Of a DNA stretch of 64,000 nucleotides, positions 1-12,600 are shown piece by piece. How positions within the stretch are numbered: the first letter of the stretch is position 1; each line of letters begins with the position of its first letter. Origin of the DNA: Acestrorhynchus altus (Eukaryota; Chordata; Actinopteri; Characiformes; Acestrorhynchidae); assembly GCA_034509495.1 (NCBI GenBank), contig CM067519.1, positions 25,191,006 to 25,255,005 on the forward strand, read 5' to 3'. Position numbers and translations under genes: made by a program. A model generated the notes under the pieces. The model searched no databases and was not told the DNA's origin. It worked only from the letters and a program-made list of their open reading frames with translations.

Positions 1-143
1 AGCCTATGTACACCTGGAATTTCATCTCTGGATAGTATTTGGATATTCTTTTTGGCTGGATTCCAGTGGATAAATGATGGGATTACTTTCCAGTGTCTTG
101 TCCTAGGACTGTGATTGGTCTAGTATTTTGTAAGAGTGTCCAG

Positions 144-282
144 GCTGGGAATGGAGCCAGTTTGCCACATGGAGAGCAGTAGTGCTGCCCCACTGCATTA
201 TACAAACCAGGGTTATTTTGTTTTACAAGGTTCACATCCATCAGATTTTTCTAGTCGATACACAGACCCTGAGTATTACATG
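144..282 (+). CDS. unc13b: unc13b candidate N-terminal linker exon
   Basis: This is an open stretch between an AG ending at 143 and a donor ATG|gtatgc at 283. It encodes a Ser/Tyr-rich peptide containing YFVLQGSHPSDF and SRYTDPEYYM. That resembles loosely the LQGS...DLDYPE stretch of the UNC13B linker between C2A and the calmodulin site. It starts in phase 2 and ends in phase 0. The phase-0 end would fit an acceptor at 1308/1309 in front of the giant exon. The acceptor has a weak pyrimidine tract, so the 5' edge is uncertain. Confidence 0.45.
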
Positions 283-653
283 GTATGCTTTTCCAGTGCA
301 TGGTACCTAAACAGCTCTGCTCGAATCTTTCCTTTATGCAGATTTGGTACTTGGAACCGGGTGCTATTTTGATTTGATTTATGTTGGCTTGTGGCTCCAA
401 GCAAGTTGAGTAAAATGTGATGTGTAAACCTTGCAGAGTGCAAGAGTTAATATTTACTCTGTTGCTTTATTCAAAAAAATTACAATTAAAGTTGTAAAAC
501 TCAGATAATGTCATTTAGAATTTATGAATCTACAAAGCTTATCGTTTAATGTTCTGTAATCTTCTGTAAAAGGCGAGTCAGGTAGTGCAGGTAGTGTGCA
601 GTATTTCACTGTGCATGATTTTGTATGTGTTTGAATTACCTTTGTTTTGGTCA

Positions 654-698
<45 letters not shown>

Positions 699-3600
699 TT
701 ACATTCAATATGTTGTTCCCCAATTATAAGGTTGTATCTGCAGTCTGAGCAGCTTGGAGATATGGAGCCTTTGCAGTGTCTTATATTAATTACTTTTAAA
801 GTGATTTATCCCAGGCTTTTTGTTTTAAAGGTGATTAATAATTATACAAATTTTGAACTAAAATCTAATATTCTGAGATTCTGAATTTCTGGTGTTCATG
901 AGCTTTATGCCAAACTGATCAACAGTAAAACAAAATGGCTTGTTTTAGGTGTAATGAATATAAAATTTGAGGGTTTTTGAATGAGATTTTAATGAGTTGC
1001 ACTAATATATGGAGATAGAACCGTTCTGTTTTCTAGATAAAGAGGCTAAAATGCTACAACTTAAAAAGGGGATGAATTGTGTCTTGAAATTGTGGAAACA
1101 CTGCATGATGTGAATTTAAAAATGCCACCCGTCTTTTGTTCTGTTCACTAATCATATCCATGACAACACAGACTTACTTTTAACCTGTCTTTTGTTTTGT
1201 TGTCTGTTCTCTTTTATGTTGAAATGTATATTTCTTTCTCTTTCTCTTTCCTTTTTAAATTCCCTGTCCATCCTAATCAACCCTTCTTGAAATACAAGCC
1301 TAAATCAGAGAGGCAGGGTGAGAATCATTCCTGTAGATTCAGGTATGGGAGTAGAGGAGTGGGAGGCCAAATATAAAACATGGGGTAGAAGTTCCCTGGA
1401 TGACTTCCTTGACCAAGAAGATGGGCACAGGCATGAAACAGAGGGCAGAAAGAGTGACAAAATTCTCCACTTGGAAAGGATGGGTGAGGACTCCGCAGTC
1501 AGACAGCTGCCTTTGAAGACCAAAGGCAAGGCTTCATTGAACGCTGCCTACCCTGAGGGCTATGACACCATTGACCGAAGACGGAGGAAAAAGCTTAGAG
1601 ATCCAGGGGGGCTTGTGAACGCTGGAGCAGAACGCATTGGGGATGAATCTTTCCCTCCTGATCTTGCTCTCCTTCGTCAGAAAAGAGGAGAGTTTGTATT
1701 GCGTCAAGTGGCAGAAATGGAAGAGGAGGATGAAAAGATGCTGCCGTGCCTCAGGCCGTACAAAAATGGCTTGCTCTACAAGACTAGAATGTGGGCCAAA
1801 AACAAGCTGGAAAATACACTAGACAACTATGTAGCATATCAAGAAGAGGAAGCAGCGAGACTGAGGGCAAGCGTACGCCTTGATTCAGAGGGTTCAAATG
1901 AGATGAGGAATTCATTAGGTTCTGAGGAGGAATGGGAAGAAATTGCCTCTTTAGCCGAGGCATACCATTCTGAGCATGGCCAGGGTTATGACCACTGCAG
2001 GTATGCTTTGATGTATGGTGGCTATAATGACAAACTTCAGGGTCATCGTGATAAGAAGAGTGCAAAGAGTAAACTTAGGGGATGGGCACCAGATACAATG
2101 TTGTCCCCTGTGGAGGAACCTAGTGATGAGTATGTTGACCCCATGGATGAGCTTCAGTGCCTGGTTGAAACTGTGTCCGAATATCTGGCTGAAAAAGAAG
2201 AGGAGATCAGTAAATATGGTTCCTTGCCCAGATCGAACAAGTCAAGACTGTCTTCGCAGGGTAGTGCAAGAACGGAATCTGTTGGAGATGAGCAAGGTAT
2301 TATCTTCAAGGAAATAAAAGGAGACAAATCTGTGGAGGACAAGGAAAGAAATTCATCAGAACAGGGAATGTCAGGAGTGAAAAATGCCATGAACTCGTTG
2401 TTTAGCTCATTCACTGATAAAGTCAGCTCAAGTTCAAAACAAACAAGATCGAATTCGGTTGAACATTCAGAGCCACCAGCCAATGTTTCAGGTAGCTCTG
2501 GTTTGTCCAGGTTGTTCTCATTTATGCCAGTCTCCAAATCTCCAAGCCCAACACCAGTTGCCGTGGTATCTCCTACACAAGAAGCTCCATCAGATAGAAA
2601 GCTGCAGATGCCTTTTCGACCACCAGATGCCAAGTCCCAAGAGGTAAATCAGCATACCCAAGCCAGAAGTTTCACCCAGAAACACAATAATGGTGGAACT
2701 GCTACGGGACTCAACAAGCCAGATGGAAATTATAGGCAGCCATTGGACCATCCGAAAGTTGGGTTAAAACCAGATAAATCAGCAAGTGATGCTGAAAAAT
2801 CTAGAACACCTAGTTGTATGGAGACACAGAGCAAATCAGAACATTTGGACACTACCTCACACCAAGATTCAGGATTCTTCAGTCCTTTCAAGAAATCTTT
2901 TAGTTCATTGATATCACCTGTACCTCCTATGCCTCCTCAACATCAGACACAAACAGTTCTTCCTATTTTCAGATCAGAGCAAGATGTAAGAAAAGAGAAT
3001 CCCGTGGACACCTCATTAGTTGGGGGCAAACTCAAACTTCCTTTCCTTTCTTCAGACAATGTGTCTGCCCAGCAGCCACCGAAAGCAGAAGGCAATCTAT
3101 TATCTGGACTGTTAAAATTTGCCTCAGGTGATGACACTAGCATACCCCAGAATCCACAGCAAAGTCTTGCAAAGCCAGAACAAGCTGCTTCTGCTGACAG
3201 TAATTCTGCATCCAGAGTTCCATCTTCGGTCCCTGAGAATGCTAAGAATTCCAAGCAACAGAATATTTCTGGTCTTGCTCAAAACATGCCTAAAGGAAAT
3301 TCAGACACAGGCTGGTTTTCCAATCTTTTCAAGACTGGGCCAAATGAAAATATTGAGTCTCCTGCTCCACAGGGCCAGAGGCCAGTGCACCAAAACTGTC
3401 AACCACCATCTGGGTCCAATCAGAATATGGCAAGAGGTGACCAACAAAACCTTGTGAGGCCCGTTAACCAGCAAAATAGGCAAAAGGTTCCAACCCCAGC
3501 TGGAACGGGTACTGTAGAACACCATACATCTCAGCCAGAACCAAAGCCAGAAGGTTTGTTTTCTAGTTTGTTCAAATCTACGTCATCTGAGGATACATCA

Positions 3601-6600
3601 GGTGCTAGAGCAGCTCCCAATCAAGGTTTGTTCTCGGGTATCGTGAAATTTGCCAGTGATGTGTCAGTGGACACACAGCCTGCTCAGATGCATCCAAGAA
3701 ATAATCCAAGTCAAAGGATAAATTCACAGCAGGCCAATGTGCAACATCAGCCCCACCCGCAACAAAGTGCACCCAGCCAGTCCCAATCTGGAGGACTCCT
3801 GTCTGGGCTTTTAAAATTTTCCTCTGCTGAAAATGTATCTGCAGCATCAGCGATGAATGTTCCACCTCAGCCAAGAGTTCCCTCACACAGTCAACATCAG
3901 CAGCCTCAACAACCTATAGCATCCCAGCAATCATCTCAAGTCCCACCTCAACAGGGAGGTATTCTGTCAAGCCTTTTTAAATTGGCTTCCAGTGATAATA
4001 TCCCAAGTACCCAAACTAACATATCTCAGCAGCATCACACTTCTGAAGCTGATCATCCTTCAAATCAAACTTCCAGTCAAAATATGCAAGGACACAACAA
4101 CAACACAAAGTTGAGTTCAAGTAATCGCTCAGATGAACAACGAACAGGCATACTCGATGGTTCTACACAAAGCCAGAAAGCACCTCAACAAGCAGCATCA
4201 CAGCAAGGTGGCCTGCTCTCTGGGCTTTTCAAATTTGCTTCTTCAGATAATGTATCCTCATCTCACTCTGCACCAGTTCAGCAGGCAGATGTATCCATCA
4301 GTAATACAAATCCAAACTACCCCAAACCCCAGAATGTCTTAAGACAAAGCCAAAGTTCCACCATTGAGAGTAAAACCACTATCCCTGACCAAAACACAAC
4401 CCAAACACAACAAGATTCCCAATCAGGAATATTCTCTGGACTTTTCAGCAAACTGAGAACTTCATCTGAAGATTCATCACAAAGCAGCTCCACTCCAATT
4501 GACCAGAAACAACAGCAGCAAAGTTTACAAAAAGAGACCACTTCTCAAATCATACCGTCAAGTAGGCAGCTTCCTCAAGTTCCATCCCCTGGTCAGTCTG
4601 CAATAAGGGACCAAAAACCCATTGATCAGCAAGGTTTCATGTCTGGTCTTTTCAAACGAACCTCAATAGAAGTGCCTTTATCTAAACCAGGGGACCAACC
4701 TGTACAATATACAGATGAGAGAACAAGTTCTGCAAACTCCACAGGCTTGATCTCTAGCCTTTTCAAAAAGACTACAAATGAAACCACTTCACGGGGCAGC
4801 TCAGAAATGAACAATGAAACAAAGGAAAGTGGTACATTTCATAATCTCATGCCTAAGGGAAGGTGTGCTGCTGTAAAAGTGCCTGCTTACAGTGATAATA
4901 GTTTGGACCTGAGGACATCTGCAAGCTATGCAAGATCACAATATATACATCCAACTTATGCTTCAATTAGTACTGGTCATTTATCTCAGTTCTGCAACTC
5001 TCCGTATTCCAGCAGTGTGAGGAACACATCATACAGCACTGAAAATCTCCATTCATACTCTTTTGGTCTTGCAGGCCAAGGAATGATGTCGCAGCAACAT
5101 TTACGACAAAGCTATCCATCTTTGCATAATATAGAACAATATAGCTGTCAGAGTGACTCTTTGTTGTACACTCAGTATGGACTCAGTCCTAGCAATGAAC
5201 ACTCTTGGATCCAAGATTCTGTTCTGTGGCAACAGCTGAATGACCAGTCACTGGGATGCTATCCAGAAGAATATAGACAGTTACCTGTTAGAGAATCCTT
5301 GCAAGAATTTTCTCAATCCTTGAGCTATATAAATGTGGATGAAAACCAACAGTACAGTGCCGCAGAGCCTTGGATGGCATTGCAAATTAACCAGGGACAG
5401 GGCTTTGCACAGCAACAGTACAGTCAGGATATAATCTGCAATCAAGTTGCACCAAAAATGTGGAGGAGCCATAATAATTTGGATATGATTAATAACCATG
5501 GGTACCATGTTGAAGAAGGAGGTGCTTTAAATTTGAGCAAAACAGGGAGTACGAAATTTGGTAGGTGCAACTCATTCAATGAGGAGAGTTGTTACAGTTT
5601 GAATAGTGTGGCATATCATGAAGGATATTACGAGGAGAATCCACCAAATTTGTCGTACTCTGCTAATGGAGAATATATGTATAATGGCACTGCTGTGTAC
5701 AGACAGTCTATAAGTAACCAGAGCTATCCTGATTTAAGTGGTAGCCCTAAAGCCTGGCATTATCCTTCTAAAACAAATGTAGATGCAGAAGACTATGCCT
5801 ATCTTGAAGAGTCAGAGTGGTACCAACAGTGGCTCTTACTTCTAGAACAAGGTTTGTGGTGGCCATCAGATGATGGAGACTGTGGCTACTTTGTCTACAC
5901 TGATCATGAGTTCATCTATGCATTGCTCACTGATGGATCTGGCCAGTATGTCTATGCATGTGCTCCAGAAGAAGAACGGTGGGGAAATGGACAGATTTCT
6001 GACAACTACCCTAGTGCCTGGCTCCATAATGAAATGGTTATGGTGTGTGGTTTCAAAATTCCTCTGTACAATGAAGATGAACTTCTTTGGCTTCCAGGAC
6101 AAGATCACAGTGAGGTTCAGCTCTTAGGTGCACCCCTTGACCTGTCTGCTGCATATAGAAAAGGTAATGAAATAATGAATCTGAACTTGGAACGTTTCGC
6201 TCAGATTTTTGAGAGCTCCATACTTGCCCAAAAACGGCAAGCTTTGGATTTCTCTTCCTATCGATTAAATAAGGTCAAAGTGGATACAAGACAGCAAGTG
6301 CCGAACAGTGTTGCCTACCAGGATCCTTCTTTACAAGCTGTTGATCTCTCAGTTAATGGAGCAAGTTGCAATCGCTCAAACCTGACAAGCAAAGGCATCA
6401 AAGAACTCCTTTCTCAAAAAGTCTCTGTTTCCTTTTGTCCAACTCCAACCACAAATTCATCAGCTGCAGGTGTGTACAATTGTTACCAACCTTGTCAGAG
6501 ACGTCGTTCATCCACTGGAGTGCAAATAAGACATATAGATGAGACTTCAGAGGATGAATGGCGAAAAAGAGTACAACCTGGAGAGGAACAGCCAAATCGG

Positions 6601-9600
6601 TCAATAAAGAAAATATCATCTTTCCTGTCTTCTGTAGTAGGAAAAGGCCCTGATTTGGAATCTAACCAAAGCACAATTTTCTCAAGATCCTCAACAACTT
6701 TCAGAGATTCTACACCTCCTGGTCTGATTCAAGGAAAATCTGGCAAATCTCTTGTCTCTCAAGTGCAAAATGACCATCAGACCAAGGGCATTTTCTCAAC
6801 AGGTCTCGAGAGTCTGAAATCAAAGATCATAAAGGACGATGCCTCTCCTGCTGCAACATCATCACAAAGTGCGAATCAGCAGCCATCAAAAACTAGTTCT
6901 GGACCTTCTAGAATCTTACCCAAAACTCCAACGGGTCTTTCAACACCCTCTGCTGAACGTGTGACTCAGAAGCCTAAATTGTCTAGACAAGCCACAATGT
7001 CTCAACAATCTTCTGAGCCTACACCTTCTGTTGAAGTTACCTCAGCAAGTTTTCCAAAACCTACTTCTTCCAAAGATGAACAGGGTGGAGAAAAACCTCC
7101 AGAGCAACCTCAGGGAGGCTTCCTTAGCTTTTTCAAAAATGCGGTTGGAATAGAAGAGCCAAAACAGGAATCTTTGAAAACTACAACAGTGCAACCAGAG
7201 AAAAAGGAATCTTCTACTGTTGTCAAAGGGTCCAACACACCCAAAGAGAGCACAGGAGTGTCCAGTCTTTTCGGGTCAATTGGGGACTTTTTTAATGTGG
7301 AAAGCCCCTCCTCTCAGCCACCAACACAATCACAGGAGTCCACTGCAGTTGATTCAAGAAAAGGTGCTAAGAAAGACACAGGTCATGCTCAACAGATTCC
7401 ATCAATGTCTGAAAGCATTCAGAAACAACAAACAACAAGTCGGCCAGAGATGCCTGATGCCTCAAAAACACCTCATGGGCATGTAGCAAGTAAAAGTGCA
7501 TCCCAGATATTTTCCCCTAGTGCAAGTGATGCAACTATTTCAGGGAGATCTCAAACAATGCCACCAACTGGGCAAACAAAACCAGAAACTTCCAACAAAA
7601 CAGGTGGATTATTTGGCTTCTCTTTAGGAGACATGATCTCTGGGTCATCAAGCACCAATGATGAAACTCCAGGGAAAGGGCTTCTGTCTATGTTCAGTGG
7701 TTCTAATGTACCACCTCAAACTGCATCTGCCTCTGGAACTGCTCCTTCAGATGAAACAACTGGAACAGGCTTGCTTTCTATGTTCAGTGGCCCAAGTACT
7801 CAACAAACTGCAACAGCCCAAATGAGATCATCGGCTTCTGGGCCACCTCCTCCCAAAGAGACACCAGGTAGAAATTTACTATCTATGTTTAGTAGTCCTA
7901 GTCCACAGCAGACTTCACAAACCAGTCAAGCGCCACCTCAAGGAGCAGCACCCCAACAAGGGCCTCCAGGTAAGGGGTTGCTTTCAATGTTTGGCAGTAC
8001 AGAGCCAGCCTCACAGCAGACTGGATCTATTTTTGGTGGAATATTAGGAGGATCATCCACATCCAATGAGAGTCCAGCTAAAGGATTGTTTTCTATGTTC
8101 GGAGGATCTAGCCCACAACCACCAGCCACACCAGAGCCAAGAACTGGGCCAACACCAGGTGTACAAATTCCAGGCACAACTCCACACAAAGAGCCACAGG
8201 GAAAAGGTATTCTCTCTATGTTCAGTGGTTCAAGTCCACAAGAGAATACAGCTCAGACAACATCCATTCTTGGTGGAATTTTGTCAGGGTCTAGTGGTAA
8301 TGAAGCACCAACAGGATTGCTCTCAATGTTTGGGGGACAAATCCCTAGTCAAAATACGCAGACTTCTCTGCAACCAAAAGCCCAGAGGGATACACCACAA
8401 AATGTACGGGCAGAGTGTACCACTAAACCAGTTATTCTTGAAAATATACCATCAAAAGAGCCATTGGATACTGGTTCAATCCCCCAAGCTCTACAGCAAG
8501 AACATTGTGTTGATTCTACTTTGTCACAAAATAAAGAGCCACCAGGCACATCACATCAGCAGAAAGCACCTTCTGGTACATCTGTTTTAAATGAAACTTG
8601 CGATAAAGGGTTACTGCCAGTAAATGATGGAATAAGTCCTCAGCCCAGTGAAGTGCAACCTGAACAGACTTGCACTACAACTACTCCAAAAGAGATTGAA
8701 TCAACTGTTTCAGAAAGGCCAGCCCCTGGGGCGAGCAACCAGGGAGCTCTTCCACCAAAAGAAGGAATAGGAATAACATCAAGTTTATCATCAGTATTTA
8801 GTAGCTCAGGTGCCCAAGATGCAGCTTCTCAAGCTGGAAGTCTACTTGGTGGAATTTTCTCCGGTGCCACAGGATCAAAGGACGGTACTGGCAAGAGCCT
8901 GTTTTCTGTGTTCTCTGGCCCTAGTGAGCAATCTTCAGGAACAGGGCCTTCAGCTTCCAAAGAATTACCAGGGAAAAGTTTATTTTCCATGTTTGGTGGA
9001 CCAAGTCCACAACAGTCCACACCTCCTACTTCTTCATTACTAGGGGGTATTTTGGGTGGTGGCACTACTGCTAAAGATGTTCCTGGAAGAGGTCTGCTTT
9101 CAATGTTTGGTAGTCCTAGTCCAACATCCACACCTGGTCCAACAGTGCAAACATCTAAACCACCTGAAACTGAGGGTTCTTTTAATATGTCCTCATTGAT
9201 TTCTCGAGGGGGTGCTGCAGAGAATAACAAACCCAAAACTGAAGGACTTGGATTCCTGAACATGTCATTCATGGAAGAAAAGAAGCCTGAAGTGCCAAAA
9301 CCTCAGGATGTGAGTGCTGGATATCTGGCCACTGGAGTTGATCATAAAGCTCCTGCAACAGTTGATGTGTCTCTGGACACAACTAAAGCAGAAGAAGGTA
9401 ATGTAAAAACAGTGGTTCTGCAAGCACCAGTGGACACTTTGACACAGCTTGATCCTCAGTCTCAAGAACCTACTGGAGCTGAGAAAGTAACTGTTGATGG
9501 AAAAGATGTAAGTAAGCCCCACACTTCTGAAGAAGCACCTACAGATATTCAGTCATGCTCATACCAAGGTAAAGCTCAAGAACAAACACAAGACTTGGTG

Positions 9601-12600
9601 TCCAGTGACACTCAACCTCAGTCTAAACAAGATGTTATAACTACTGCATCGTCTATAACAACAGAAGGTCAGCAAAAACCTCCTGAAGTTGAGAAGTCTG
9701 TCTTAGACTCTTCAGCTGAAGCAGTCTCTGGATTCATGTCTAAAATGTTCTCTACTTCTACTGCACCATCCAAACCATCTGGAGGTTTTTTCTCACAGGT
9801 ACAATCTTCATTGTTGAAGTCTACTCAATCATCAGATTCCCAGACACAACAGAGCACCTCCATCTTTGGCCTCCCAAGTAGCTTACCAGCTGGTTCTTTG
9901 AAAGGTGACCTCTTTGATATGTTCAAAACCTCTGACACCTCCAAACCAGCAGAAGCAACACCATCTCCTACCCCCACAAGTCAAACCACTATGCAAGATC
10001 AAACAATGCCTAAAGATTCGGTGGCCTCTTCAGGAGATATAATATTGCCTGAGAACAAAAATGATCCGATTAAAGCAGAAACAGATTTGCCGGTGTTGAA
10101 TAAGATAGCACCTGAAAGTACAGGACCTGTAGTTGCATCTGATAGTTCTACTGGTACTGTTAATGAGAAAGTCCTTGAAGGTGATGAGAAACACCAGCCA
10201 CCCATTGTTATCCTTGGTGAATCTCAAGGTAAAATACCAGAAAAGTCAGGACCCCCTACAGAAAGTAGTCCTAAGACAACCCAACAGCCTCCAATCCAAG
10301 AAGCAGCTCAGTCCATTTTTGGAATAGCTGGTTTATCAGCCCCTACGTTTGGGTTTATTCCAGGATCTGGAGATGCTGGAAAGTCTTTAGGCTCTTTGTT
10401 TTCTTCAGCATCCAGCATATCAAAAGGCCCCACAACACCACAGACCACCACAGAAAGTGGTGGACTTTTGTCTGGCTTGAAGTCCTTCTCAACAGGTCTG
10501 TTTCAAGAAGAGAAGCCAGCAGCGACAAAGAACGAACCACCAGTGGCATCTTTGTTTGGAGCAAAAATAAATTTCCCATGGCAAAAAGAAACTACACCAC
10601 CTCCCCAGCAACAGGCTCCTCCTGTTGTTACAACCCAGCCTAAAGCCATGGACAATCATGTAAATAGTCTAGGAAGTGCAACTGGTAAAATAGAGCCTAG
10701 CCCTTTGATCTCAAAGGCAGAAATCGGTAACCAAGGTGACAGTGAAATTAAGCATGACCTCGTTTCAGGCTCAGAGACGAACCCTGAGGCAGACATCCCA
10801 CAGAATGAAAAAGTAGATCCACTAGATGACTTGACAAAACCCATTATTAGTGTCTCCACACCTGTCGTAGATCCTCCAACCCAAAAAGAGCAGGAATCCC
10901 AGGTCCAGCCCCCACCCTCTGCGGATCTCTCCTCAGGATTACAACAGGAAAACATGGAGCTTTTGAGTGCAAAAAGGCTAGTAGCATCATAAATGGTCCC
11001 CAAAACAATTTATGATGAACTGTCTTCAATATTAGTATCAAATGATAGAGGCATCATCTGTGGTTGTGTCTACCCACCCTTTCCCCTTGTGTGTGTGTGT
11101 TTTTGTGTTTGTTTGTGTGTGTGTATGTTAGTATCTTATTTTCATACTTTTTTGATATCGTTGTGACTTCTAAGTGCTCTTATCCTATAGCTGTTAAGCA
11201 TTGTTGCTGGTATTTTGGACACCTGAAACCATCATGGGGCTTACTGTACTTCTGTCTTCTCTGCCCAAATCAGCCCAGCAGACAGTAGTCGCTTTGGATC
11301 CTCAGGAAATCTCAGTCAAGCCAGTTCGCCCCTCAGCGAGACTGGCCAGGAGAGTGTTGCAGGTTCAGAACTTGAGGAATCCTACCACTCCTTCCATAGT
11401 ACAGGTTTTCGCCCACCCACAAACGGACACCACCCTGCCAATGGACAGTCTTCCTGGGGGGAAGAGGAGGGTTTGAGATCTTCTCAAGAGACTGGAAGGA
11501 GTGTGATCAGTCCTGTAGTCAAAGACAGCGTTCCCCAGGAGGAGAAGAGACTAGAAAAACCCCAAAAAAGGTATTAATGTGGTGAACATTGAGGTCAGCT
11601 CTTGTACCCGTGATGAACACCCTAAAAATCTTAAATCATCAACTTATGAGTTAAGACCTGTTATTCAGTATCTATAATGAATAATTCATTATCCTCCAAC
11701 TGATGAATCATTATCTACTATAAACAATTCCTTGTCCACTGTAAACGATTCAGAATCTTCTATAAATGATTCAATATGTCTGCTGCAAATGATATTTTAT
11801 CTGCTATGTAAGATTCACTTTCTGAATGATGATTCAGCATCTGCTACAGATGAGTTAGTAACTGCTGATAATGTTTTAGTATCTACTATAAATGATTTGT
11901 CTACTTTGAGTCATTTACTGCTATAAATGATTCTATAACTGCTGTAAACGATTTCCTATCTAATTCAGTAGCTGTTACAAATGAATCAGTAACAGCTAAA
12001 CGATTCAGTATCTACAATAAATGAATCAGTAGTTGCTATACATGATTCAGTGTTATTAATGATACAAGACAGCAGCTGTTAAATCGTTCATTATCTACTA
12101 TAAATTAGTCAATAACTGCTAAGTGATTCAGTATCTAATAAGTCAATAACTGCTAAAGGATTCAGTATCTACATTAAAAGAGCTATAAGAAAGTAGTTGC
12201 TATAAATGACTCAGTAAGTGTTATTAATGATTCATTAAGTGCCATAAATGGGTCCATTACTTCTAAACATGATACAGTAAGTACTATGATTCACTATGCA
12301 TTTTAGCATTTGTTGTAGATGATTGATTTAGTAACTGTTACAAATGATTCAGTATCTACTATAAATGCTTTGGTACCTGTTATTAATAATTCAGTGTCTA
12401 CTTTAACCAAACCACCAAACTGCATGCATGTAAATTTCTGAAAATCAGTCACTCATTTGAGATGTGTTTTCCTCCCAGTTTTCCGGATGACGGACCACCT
12501 CTGCCTTTCTCCTCGTCTCGACTACGCTGGCTGAAGGCCATCAACAAAGTGAGAGTTCAGATTCAGGAGGTATAGTAGGGAGCCATACCCTCCATCTCCT

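Noticed and set aside
585..884. Hydrophobic ORF with a poly-Ile run suggesting a membrane peptide
   Set aside because: The run is the translation of an ATA/TAA microsatellite.
1318..1320. Start of the giant ORF as a translation start
   Set aside because: The codon is GTG, not ATG; the frame is open upstream to 1291, and AG sites fit an internal exon. The first in-frame ATG is at about 1345 in GGTATGGGAG, without evidence of a promoter.
1305..11041. Many open frames on the minus strand and other plus frames across the giant exon
   Set aside because: They are shadows of a long A/C-rich, stop-poor coding frame; none has its own splice or start context.
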